From: a virus
DNA length: 30,635 nucleotides
Reading direction: 5' to 3' (one strand)
IMG/VR virus record: IMGVR_UViG_3300009418_000072
Location: 1-30,635 of that record
Below are positions 16,596 through 23,454 of this stretch, piece by piece. A program made the translations under genes and the position numbers. The stretch's first letter is position 1; every line of letters starts with the position of its first letter. Under the pieces are notes generated by a model that was given only the letters and a program-made list of their open reading frames with translations, did not search any database and was not told the origin of the DNA.

Positions 16596-18710
16596 ATGCC
16601 AAATTTTGTAAGCCCAGGTATTTATGTTCTGGAAAAAGATATTTCCGAATATGCTCCAACAGTAAACTCTTCTGTTGTTGGTATTGTAGGTTTTGCTACA
16701 AAAGGAAAAACTAACACAGCTACTCTCATTACTTCTCCTGAAAATCTAGTAAATACCTTTGGAAGACCTTCTGAAAATATTACTGGTCAAGGTCTAGAAG
16801 GTGCTATTGAAGTTTTAGAAACAACTAACCAAGTATATTTCCTTAGAGCTGCTGTGGATGCATCTGCTAATGACGCATCTGCTCAGGTTCCCCTTGGCTC
16901 CTGCCCTGCTATGGAGGTTTCCAATGTTAGTGGTGGAGTTACAGGCTCTGGGAGTCTTTACTTTAAGATTTCTGTTAAAAATAATACTGGTACGGAGCAA
17001 TATACAGTAACAAACCCAAAAAGCTTTGCTGTTCCAGTTGGGACTGTACCCGCTGCGATGGGGGCTTCTGGACAAGCAACTGCTTTGAAAAAGATTATAG
17101 GTGGAGCATTAGACTCTGATAAGGTTGGAGTTACTGTTGCCTCTAATGGAACTGCTCATTTTATTGTAGGATCCTTTGCAGGATCAGGAGCTTCTATTTC
17201 TGTATCAGCGTATAATGAACCAACATACACTACAGGAACCTATGTTCTTCTGGCTACAAGTGGTGATGGTTTAGTTGCTGGTGCTGGAGCGGTCACCTCG
17301 CTGGCTTCTTCTTTAACAATTTACGGATCGACCTTCTACAACAAGGTAGCTAGTGGGATTGGTTATTTAGCTGAAACTATACACCCAGGGACTGGGTATA
17401 ATCTCTCAACTCTTGCAGATGGAAGTGTAAGAGGAAACTCAGTTGAGGTTGAAAATCTAGGTGGAGCTAATACTCTTATTACTGTAAACGATGAAGGAGT
17501 AGCTAAAGAAACTTTTAAAACCTCTTTCCTTGATGGAAATGGAACCTATATTGAAGATGTTATTAATACTGGAGAAACTAACCTAACCTCAGATATCATT
17601 AAAGGGAATCTCGTTTCTGGAGCGGGTTCTTCTGATTTTACTAATACTAAGTTGACCGCATTCGATAGCTATCTTTCCTCTATGGGTGTTATTGATCTAA
17701 GTGGAACTCAAGGAGGGGATGGGCTTGCCATTAGTGTTGATGGAGCTAGATTTATTAAACCTGTTGAAGGAAGTGTTAGTTTAGCTGGAGGTACTGATGG
17801 AACAGGATCCGATTCAGAGAATAATACTGCTTTAGTCGGCCTCGCAAACCTTGACCCAAAAACTGGGATGCAAGCATTAGATGATGATGCTCTTAATATT
17901 TCAGTTGCAATGGTTCCTGGGGTATACGATCAGACTGTTCAAGATAATCTTGTAACCTTAGCAGAGAGTACACAAAACTTCTTAGCTCTTGTTTCCCCTC
18001 CAGAAGGTGTAGGGACTGCCCAAGACGCTATTGATTGGTCTAATGGAGGTTCCGAAAGTAGGACTGCCTCTTTAAACAGTTCTTATGCTGCTATTTACTG
18101 GCCTCATGTTAAAGTCTTTAGCGTTTTTGATGGTAAGGATCGCTTCTATGATCCCGCTATCTTTGCTGCAAGACAAATGGCATTTACTGATAATAGTGCA
18201 GAAACATGGTTCGCTCCAGCAGGTTTTGTAAGAGGAAAGCTTAGTAAGCCAAGTGAGGTGGAAGTCAAACTGAACCAGGGTGATAGAGATTCCATGTATA
18301 GTGGAGGAAATGTAATTAATCCTATTGTTAATTTCCCTCAACAAGGAATTACAATCTTTGGTCAAAGAACTTCACAAAGAGATGCTAGTGCTCTTGATAG
18401 AGTAAATATTAGAAGAATGATGATTCTTATTAGAAAACAAATTCTTGCTTCAACTACAGCCTTTGTATTTGAACCAAATGATCCTATCACTTGGCAAAGA
18501 ATTGAAACTCTAATTAATCCTATGATGGATGATATCAAACAAAGAAGAGGAATTACGGAATTCAGAGTAGTTTGTGATGAAACCACAAATACTTCAGTCC
18601 GTATTGATAGAAACGAACTCTGGTGTAAGGTTCTTATCAAGCCAACCAAGACCGCAGAGATTCTAATCTTTGAAATTAACCTTACTAACCAGTCAGCTAA
18701 ACTAGGCTAA
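16596..18710 (+). CDS. 18: gp18-type contractile tail sheath protein
   Basis: The 704-residue product starts MPNFVSPGIYVLEKDISEYA, the typical start of T4-type sheath proteins (SPGIYV.E.D.S), followed by VVGIVGFATKGKTNTA. The C-terminal third has the conserved sheath core: helices with SALDRVNIRRMMILIRKQIL at about 597-616, a FEPNDPITWQRIE segment, and the closing NELWCKVLIKPTKTAEIL and strand. The central region, Gly/Ser/Thr rich (about residues 90-400), is the variable outer domain. Length is slightly more than T4 gp18 (659). The tail tube gene follows. The ribosome binding site AGGATAAA precedes the start. Confidence 0.95.
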   Translation: MPNFVSPGIYVLEKDISEYAPTVNSSVVGIVGFATKGKTNTATLITSPENLVNTFGRPSENITGQGLEGAIEVLETTNQVYFLRAAVDASANDASAQVPLGSCPAMEVSNVSGGVTGSGSLYFKISVKNNTGTEQYTVTNPKSFAVPVGTVPAAMGASGQATALKKIIGGALDSDKVGVTVASNGTAHFIVGSFAGSGASISVSAYNEPTYTTGTYVLLATSGDGLVAGAGAVTSLASSLTIYGSTFYNKVASGIGYLAETIHPGTGYNLSTLADGSVRGNSVEVENLGGANTLITVNDEGVAKETFKTSFLDGNGTYIEDVINTGETNLTSDIIKGNLVSGAGSSDFTNTKLTAFDSYLSSMGVIDLSGTQGGDGLAISVDGARFIKPVEGSVSLAGGTDGTGSDSENNTALVGLANLDPKTGMQALDDDALNISVAMVPGVYDQTVQDNLVTLAESTQNFLALVSPPEGVGTAQDAIDWSNGGSESRTASLNSSYAAIYWPHVKVFSVFDGKDRFYDPAIFAARQMAFTDNSAETWFAPAGFVRGKLSKPSEVEVKLNQGDRDSMYSGGNVINPIVNFPQQGITIFGQRTSQRDASALDRVNIRRMMILIRKQILASTTAFVFEPNDPITWQRIETLINPMMDDIKQRRGITEFRVVCDETTNTSVRIDRNELWCKVLIKPTKTAEILIFEINLTNQSAKLG

Positions 18711-18730
18711 CTATAAAGGAGATACTATAA

Positions 18731-19327
18731 ATGCCAACTAATCCAAAATACAAGGACGATTACCTTTCCTTTACCCCAGGACAGGAACTTCCTAGAATTT
18801 CCGAAGGTCTTGATTCAGTCAGGGCTTATCAATGGGAGATTCATTTTCTAGGTTTAGATCAGTTTGGAGTCGGAGAAATCCAATTTCCACAAGATTTAAC
18901 TCTAGCAGCAAAGCAAGTTAGCCAAGTAGGGTTTACTGTTGAAGATATTGAAGTACATCGTGTAAATGATCGTGTCTTCTATCCTGGCAAGCCCGCTCCT
19001 GAAGAACTAACTGTAACCTTTGATAATCTTTTTGCTACTAAATCAGGTTTAAATTTATGGAAATGGTTTACTCAGATTTATGACCCTCTTACTGGGGAAA
19101 TGACGAAGACTCTTGATGGTGGGCGTAATGGACAATTTAAACTTAAGAAAGTAGATATTATACAACTAGATAATAAACTTAAGCCGCATACTACTATGGA
19201 ACTCTATGGTGTGTACCCCAAGTCTTGGAAATCTGCTGAACTTAACTATTCTACAAACGAATTTAATACTGTTGAAGTAACTTTCCGCTACGACTTTATG
19301 CAGGTATCCGATTATAACTTAGCATAA
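18731..19327 (+). CDS. 19: gp19-type tail tube protein
   Basis: The 198-residue product directly follows the sheath gene and matches T4 gp19-type tube proteins: RAYQWEIHFLGLDQFG near residues 30-45, then ELTVTFDNLFATKSGLNLWK at about 95-114 and FTQIYDPLTGEM, followed by a C-terminal strand pair (TMELYGVYPKSWKSAELNYS, then NTVEVTFRYDFM). Tube subunits stack as hexameric rings through which DNA passes. It is somewhat longer than T4 gp19 (163). Ribosome binding site AAGGAG is well placed. A terminator follows, closing the sheath/tube unit. Confidence 0.93.
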   Translation: MPTNPKYKDDYLSFTPGQELPRISEGLDSVRAYQWEIHFLGLDQFGVGEIQFPQDLTLAAKQVSQVGFTVEDIEVHRVNDRVFYPGKPAPEELTVTFDNLFATKSGLNLWKWFTQIYDPLTGEMTKTLDGGRNGQFKLKKVDIIQLDNKLKPHTTMELYGVYPKSWKSAELNYSTNEFNTVEVTFRYDFMQVSDYNLA

Positions 19328-19359
19328 AACTGTTTATAAAATTACTTTTATGATTCTTT

Positions 19360-19394
19360 GCCCAGCCTGGATACTCTCTGGGTTGGGCTTTTTT
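19360..19394 (+). terminator. Intrinsic terminator after the tail tube gene
   Basis: GCCCAGCC at 19360-19367 pairs with GGTTGGGC at 19381-19388 (one G-T wobble) around a 13-base loop, followed by six T residues and a further T-rich stretch. It lies 32 bases after the tube stop codon. Confidence 0.87.
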
Positions 19395-19403
19395 CTTTTC
19401 CTC

Positions 19404-19410
19404 TATAATA
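19404..19410 (+). promoter_or_regulatory. TATAATA box immediately upstream of the 832-residue head-protein gene
   Basis: TATAATA ends 4 bases before the ATG at 19415, directly after the tube terminator. There is no ribosome binding site in between. If the box is a -10 or late promoter, the transcript would start at or inside the start codon and be almost leaderless. A chance AT-rich match is possible. Confidence 0.3.
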
Positions 19411-19414
19411 TAAA

Positions 19415-21913
19415 ATGAATTATTTCCAAGAACTATTAGATAGTTACAATAAACTTAAGAAGCGAGAGCTTAGAATAGGTATTACTGAAGCGGAAGATAA
19501 GAAGAAATCTGATAAAGAAGTGTCTGACGAAGAGGCTAAACAGAAGGCATTAGCAGCTTTTGCTGCTGCACAACCTGCTGACGCTGCCACAAGAGAGCCG
19601 CACTACATAAAAGGTAGCGCATTATTTTTCTATAGGCAAGCTATTAAGACAGATGCCAACGGGCAAGCAGGCGTAGGGAAAGTAATTGCCATAGGTGGAC
19701 CCTTTGCAGGTAGACCTAGTGCAGCGAAGTCTTCTTTTGAGGAACATGATGAGATGACCCAAAATAAAATAATTAATTATTTTAAAGAAGGGGGGAAAGA
19801 TGGTGAAGGGGTTCTTACTCCCGAAGACGCAGCAGAACAAAGTACAGCGGCAACAGCAGATAACCTTGAAATTATACAGGATGATTTTTTTAAAATACGA
19901 GAAGGAGAAGATTCCGCTGCTCGTACTGAAAGAGTCCGAAAAGTTTATCCTGGGTACGACCCAGAAAAAGACAGATCTCCAACAACAATTTCTGACCAAT
20001 CGGTATTATCAGATCATATAGATCCTGAGACTAGACAGAAAATTTATGAGAATGGTGCTAACTTATTTAATGCTTCCCAAAAACCAGCGGAGATGTCTGA
20101 TGAAGACCTAAGAGATTTATCTGGGAGAGTAAAGACCTCTACGCACGGTGTTTTATTTAAAGCGGAATCAACAGATGAGGATGGTAATGAAGTAGAAGAC
20201 TGGATTTTTATAAGATATAAGGTTGCTGGTAATAGATCGAGAGAAGATGATCTGTATTTAGCTATGGCTGCTAATGTAAATGAAGAAATTGAAAAGCGAA
20301 ATAACGCTGAAGTTGATTCTGACAAACATCTTCCTCTTATAAAAGATATGCCTAAACTTGATTCTGGTGGGGCCGATACAGCTAACAGGGGTGTAATAGT
20401 AGAAAAGTATGTTGTAATAGGTCTTCACATTAGTAACGCAGCCGAATGTAGAAAAAAGGGGGATGATGCGTGTGCAAAGAGAGAACTTGATTTAGCTTTT
20501 GCTGCGTATGAAGACGCTAGTAAACTTGACGAAAAAACTGGGAAAAGTATAATTGATAATATTGATGGAATCTTTCATCGGCAGATTAATGATTTGCTTA
20601 CATCTCAAGAAGGAGCAGAAGATGCTGAAAGAATGCAGCAAGCTACTACTAAGATTTGCGATGATAAAGGTTTATCTTCTGAAGATTGTGATAGAATTTC
20701 CAAGTGGAGTGCTAAAAGTGGAATGGGACTCGTTTTACTTACTGCTGTAAACGCGGAATGGAATACTGATGTTTATAATTTACTTGGAGTTAGGCCCAGT
20801 AGTGCTAAGGCTTCAGGACAGACGGATTCTACTTTATTAGGTAGAAAAGATGATATCCAATTATCTTTTAAAGATCTAAGCGAAGAACAGGGAAATCTTC
20901 TTACAGCTAATCTTGAGAAAAGATTTGGAGAGGATGCTCTTATTAGAGAGAATGAAAAGACTGGAGAGATTGTTGTAGCTATTGAAATGAAAATGCTTAC
21001 AGATGAATCTTCTAGACAGAAAGTTGGAGAGAGTGGTCACGATAAACAATCTGAGATTGTTTCTGGTAAGCACCCAGAAGATAGTGAAGATTATGCTTTT
21101 GTTGTGAAAGCACAACAAAGGGCTGTTGATGCAGGTCATTCGATTGAAGCAGCCCAAGCTTATCAGCAAAGGATTAAAGATCACCCAGGAACGCCGATTG
21201 TTACTGAACTTTTTGGGGATCCCGCCAAACTCTCTCCTGACCAAATAAAAGAACGCGATCTTGCAATTGATACCTTGTCAGATGTAGAAATAAATAGAGT
21301 AAAAAAACGAAGAGCTGAACAAATAGATTTGAAAACGGAAAAGGGTGATAAAAAAGCAGCCGAACTTGCTAAAAGGCTAGAAAAACTTAAAGAGCGTAAG
21401 AAGAAAGCCAAAGCGGGTGATAAGGGAATATTAAAAAAACTGAAAGCAAAAAGAGAAAGACAAATCATTTCTTCTCTGACTAATGATGGTGAGGTAACTG
21501 ATGAGGACACTAAGGCTTGGGTTGCCCACAGAATAAGTGTAGTAGGAGGTTCAGAAAAAGAAGTTTGGAAAGTCAAAAGAGTAATGGCTACTGATAGACA
21601 ATCCTCCTTTGCTAATAATCAAGAAATACAATCAGCTATGTCTGGGCTTACTACCCAAAACGGAAAGCCTTCTATAAATGTTATGACAAAAAGTGGAAGC
21701 ACTTATACTATTTCTCGTAGAGATGGAGATGCCTTGTTTACTTTTTCTATCGAAGATGCTAAAGGAGAAAACACAGATGTAGTTGCTGCTGGTAAAGGAG
21801 CAGGAGAGGATATTCCCAAAACAGCTAAGTCTAAAAAAGAGTCCACTAATTTTGAAGACTATTTAAACTCTCATATGAAATTGATGGAGATGGTTTTTAA
21901 TAAACTCAGCTAA
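19415..21913 (+). CDS. Large hydrophilic protein with predicted prohead cleavage site; possible internal head protein
   Basis: The 832-residue protein is highly charged, without membrane segments. Its N-terminus (MNYFQELLDSYNKLKKRELR, then IGITEAED) has the form of a T4 capsid-targeting leader: an amphipathic helix ended by I-T-E at residues 23-25 before Ala-Glu, a good site for the gp21-type protease. T4 internal proteins and Alt carry short leaders of this kind. The middle has a Thr-Asp-Ser (Asp471) ... Leu-Ser-Phe-Lys (Lys486) stretch faintly like a PD-(D/E)XK core, not enough for a call. Residues about 620-690 are a Lys/Arg/Glu-rich helix. The C-terminus is again an amphipathic helix. No ribosome binding site is seen. 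Family unknown; packaging into the head is inferred. Confidence 0.6.
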   Translation: MNYFQELLDSYNKLKKRELRIGITEAEDKKKSDKEVSDEEAKQKALAAFAAAQPADAATREPHYIKGSALFFYRQAIKTDANGQAGVGKVIAIGGPFAGRPSAAKSSFEEHDEMTQNKIINYFKEGGKDGEGVLTPEDAAEQSTAATADNLEIIQDDFFKIREGEDSAARTERVRKVYPGYDPEKDRSPTTISDQSVLSDHIDPETRQKIYENGANLFNASQKPAEMSDEDLRDLSGRVKTSTHGVLFKAESTDEDGNEVEDWIFIRYKVAGNRSREDDLYLAMAANVNEEIEKRNNAEVDSDKHLPLIKDMPKLDSGGADTANRGVIVEKYVVIGLHISNAAECRKKGDDACAKRELDLAFAAYEDASKLDEKTGKSIIDNIDGIFHRQINDLLTSQEGAEDAERMQQATTKICDDKGLSSEDCDRISKWSAKSGMGLVLLTAVNAEWNTDVYNLLGVRPSSAKASGQTDSTLLGRKDDIQLSFKDLSEEQGNLLTANLEKRFGEDALIRENEKTGEIVVAIEMKMLTDESSRQKVGESGHDKQSEIVSGKHPEDSEDYAFVVKAQQRAVDAGHSIEAAQAYQQRIKDHPGTPIVTELFGDPAKLSPDQIKERDLAIDTLSDVEINRVKKRRAEQIDLKTEKGDKKAAELAKRLEKLKERKKKAKAGDKGILKKLKAKRERQIISSLTNDGEVTDEDTKAWVAHRISVVGGSEKEVWKVKRVMATDRQSSFANNQEIQSAMSGLTTQNGKPSINVMTKSGSTYTISRRDGDALFTFSIEDAKGENTDVVAAGKGAGEDIPKTAKSKKESTNFEDYLNSHMKLMEMVFNKLS

Positions 21914-22430
21914 ACCAACAAGATCTCATATCTTCTAAAATATCCTCTAGTAAATATATTTTATGTTTAGTTATGTATCCATCTTTTTCTCTATCAAGTT
22001 GAATACTTTTAAGTGTATGTGAAAAGTTGTTGGCTGTTGTCATTGCTAGTGCAGGCTTTCTGTCCTGTTTAAAGATTAGAAGTGGTTCTTTTTCAGCCTT
22101 TTTAGAATCTTTTTCACATTGTTCATAGAATTTCCAGAAATCGCTGCTATAATCATATAAACTATTAATACTAAGTTTGTTGTATCCTTTTTTACATTCT
22201 ATACAGTATCTAAATTTCTCTGGAGTAATTAGATCTCCATATATTTTTAAATGTTTAGGTAATGAATGAGTAGTAGCATAAGCACCAGACCCTGGAGTTC
22301 TACTAAACTCTTTTGTATCAAAAGTCTCATTTAAAATCTTAGCAACCTGACGCTCAAACCCAGAACCCTTACTGCGGCTGTTGATGCGCTTCTTTTTATC
22401 CAACGGAGATAAATCGTAAATATCCTTCAT
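21906..22430 (-). CDS. Hjc-like Holliday junction resolvase (PD-(D/E)XK fold)
   Basis: Read leftward from the ATG at 22430, chosen over one at 22463 because AAGGGA lies before it and the upstream start would leave almost no space before the divergent gene. In the 174-residue product, residues 19-80 show the archaeal Hjc-type resolvase pattern: SRSKGSGFERQVAKIL with Glu26, SRTPGSGAY with Arg44 and Ser48, then GDLI with Asp66 and the CIECKKG strand with Glu78 and Lys80. These give the E...D...ExK metal site. Such enzymes cut four-way junctions, which a T4-type phage must resolve before packaging; T4 itself uses the unrelated endonuclease VII. The 3' end overlaps the convergent gene at 19415-21913 by 8 bases. 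Confidence 0.75.
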   Translation of the reverse strand: MKDIYDLSPLDKKKRINSRSKGSGFERQVAKILNETFDTKEFSRTPGSGAYATTHSLPKHLKIYGDLITPEKFRYCIECKKGYNKLSINSLYDYSSDFWKFYEQCEKDSKKAEKEPLLIFKQDRKPALAMTTANNFSHTLKSIQLDREKDGYITKHKIYLLEDILEDMRSCWFS

Positions 22431-22447
22431 ATTTTTTTCCCTTAGCC

Positions 22448-22456
22448 CTATTATAG
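22448..22456. promoter_or_regulatory. TATAATAG box in the 31-base divergent gap
   Basis: The minus strand reads TATAATAG at 22455-22448, 17 bases before the resolvase start, a normal -10 spacing. The plus strand of the same site reads TATTATAG, 5 bases before the ATG at 22462. One site may serve both directions, or only the resolvase. Confidence 0.35.
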
Positions 22457-22461
22457 ACAAC

Positions 22462-22791
22462 ATGGACGGACAAGCATTTAACCTAAAGAACTGGACAATT
22501 AAGGCCCAGGACAGAAAGAGAGAAAGAATGAAATTTCAAGTTAAACTAAATAAAGAAGAGACGCTTGCGTTTCAAAACTTCAAGAATGTTGTACAGCCTG
22601 CGGAGATCAGCGATGATGATTTCTTTCGTGCAATCTTCTTGAATGGTATTGAGGCCATGCAGAATAAACTCATGGAAGAGATGGAGAAGTATGCAGAAGA
22701 ACACCCTGAGATTCTTAAAGAGTCTGAGGAAGCTTCCGAGGAAGTTACTGAATCCGCAGACACCTCTTCTTCCGTAGAAATTATTGAATGA
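22462..22791 (+). CDS. Small unknown protein with acidic tail, possibly DNA binding
   Basis: The product is 109 residues from the ATG at 22462, or 87 from the inner ATG at 22528, which has a GAGAGAAAG stretch upstream. Neither start has a strong ribosome binding site. The inner part, MKFQVKLNKEETLAFQNFKN, forms a strand followed by a helix, then ISDDDFFRAIFLNGIEAMQN makes a second helix. This strand-helix-helix order is reminiscent of ribbon-helix-helix DNA-binding domains, an unverified impression. The last 35 residues are rich in Glu and Ser. It overlaps the next gene by ATGA and diverges from the resolvase gene, so the two units share a 31-base spacer. Confidence 0.6.
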   Translation: MDGQAFNLKNWTIKAQDRKRERMKFQVKLNKEETLAFQNFKNVVQPAEISDDDFFRAIFLNGIEAMQNKLMEEMEKYAEEHPEILKESEEASEEVTESADTSSSVEIIE

Positions 22792-23108
22792 AGCACCAAC
22801 TTAAGTTTCTTTCCAAAGAGAATGAGCTTAACAAGGTTCTCAAACAACAAAAGAGAACCCAAGAGAGATGTAAGCTTTTATTCACCTCCCTGTGGGATAG
22901 TCCCAGCGACACCCTCATCTCCAAACTTAAGGAGAGGTACGGAGAGAGTGATAGAGGAGAGCCTGTTTACATTATAAACAGTTTTTATATGCCTCATTCC
23001 TTTGTGATTTTTTCTACCACTAAGATTCCCCACCTTATTAAGCTTGGGGACCAAGATGATATTAGTGAAGATTACCTTCCTTCGATCTACAGGAAACTAG
23101 GACTTTAG
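22788..23108 (+). CDS. Unknown 106-residue protein
   Basis: The start overlaps the previous stop (ATGA), so it is coupled. The product has a basic helical N-terminus (about residues 1-33, many Lys, Gln and Arg) and a mixed alpha/beta C-terminal part with VYIINSFYMPHSFVIFSTTK, then an acidic stretch ending DYLPSIYRKLGL. No family was recognised. Its 3' end overlaps by 12 bases the convergent gp55-like sigma factor gene, and neither gene has room for a terminator. In T4, late transcription also needs the small co-activator gp33; a role of that kind would fit the neighbourhood, but nothing in the sequence supports it. Confidence 0.55.
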   Translation: MKHQLKFLSKENELNKVLKQQKRTQERCKLLFTSLWDSPSDTLISKLKERYGESDRGEPVYIINSFYMPHSFVIFSTTKIPHLIKLGDQDDISEDYLPSIYRKLGL

Positions 23109-23438
23109 TTTTTGGTTTTCTATATAGTCGTTAATCTTTTCCGTGTACTTCTTGTTCTTACTGTAAATCAGTTTTAAATTGTTTACAATAACTGTGGTAA
23201 AATAATTAAACGCACTACCATTTTCGGGATTAAAATTCTTCAAAGTTTTTAGGATAAGCACATAGCAGTCTTGTTTAGCGTCTTCCATATCAACCTTGAA
23301 ATTAAATGATGTAAGTATGTTAGTGATTAATATATCAAACATTCCTACTAACTCATCCTCATGTTCCCGAGGGTTTTGTTTGTACAGCGATATCAATTCT
23401 TCAAATCTTTTATTATCTATGTAATTTTTATTGCTCAT
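23097..23438 (-). CDS. 55: gp55-like late sigma factor (short form)
   Basis: The 113-residue minus-strand product has a sigma region 2 pattern. After a helical N-terminus, residues about 51-90 read MEDAKQDCYVLILKTLKNFN then PENGSAFNYFTTVIVNN, which follows the sigma-70 region 2.2 pattern (D..Q.G...L.KA...FDP..G..F..Y....I) and also T4 gp55. There is no region 4, as in gp55. T4 gp55 is 185 residues and has a C-terminal sliding-clamp motif; here the protein ends soon after region 2 (ENQKLKS), with no obvious clamp motif. It would direct host RNA polymerase to TATA-type late promoters. No ribosome binding site is seen, and its ATG is 16 bases from that of the divergent polymerase gene. Confidence 0.7.
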   Translation of the reverse strand: MSNKNYIDNKRFEELISLYKQNPREHEDELVGMFDILITNILTSFNFKVDMEDAKQDCYVLILKTLKNFNPENGSAFNYFTTVIVNNLKLIYSKNKKYTEKINDYIENQKLKS

Positions 23439-23442
23439 GGCT

Positions 23443-23450
23443 TATAATAG
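23443..23450. promoter_or_regulatory. TATAATAG box in the 16-base divergent gap
   Basis: TATAATAG on the plus strand ends 4 bases before the ATG at 23455. On the minus strand the same place reads TATTATAA, 4 bases before the sigma-factor ATG at 23438. With only 16 bases between two divergent start codons, any promoter must reach into coding sequence or give leaderless messages. Confidence 0.3.
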
Positions 23451-23454
23451 TAAG

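Noticed and set aside
20876-21576. Minus-strand frames opposite the 832-residue head-protein gene
   Set aside because: They are hydrophobic shadow translations of a charged helix-coding region, with no start signals.
22788-23108. A gp33-type late co-activator next to the sigma gene
   Set aside because: Position and size would fit, but no sequence pattern supports it, so it is left as unknown.
23431-23454. Upstream TTG (23431) and ATG (23437) starts for the first polymerase gene
   Set aside because: They overlap the start of the divergent sigma-factor gene, have no ribosome binding site, and add only eight residues without similarity to the domain.
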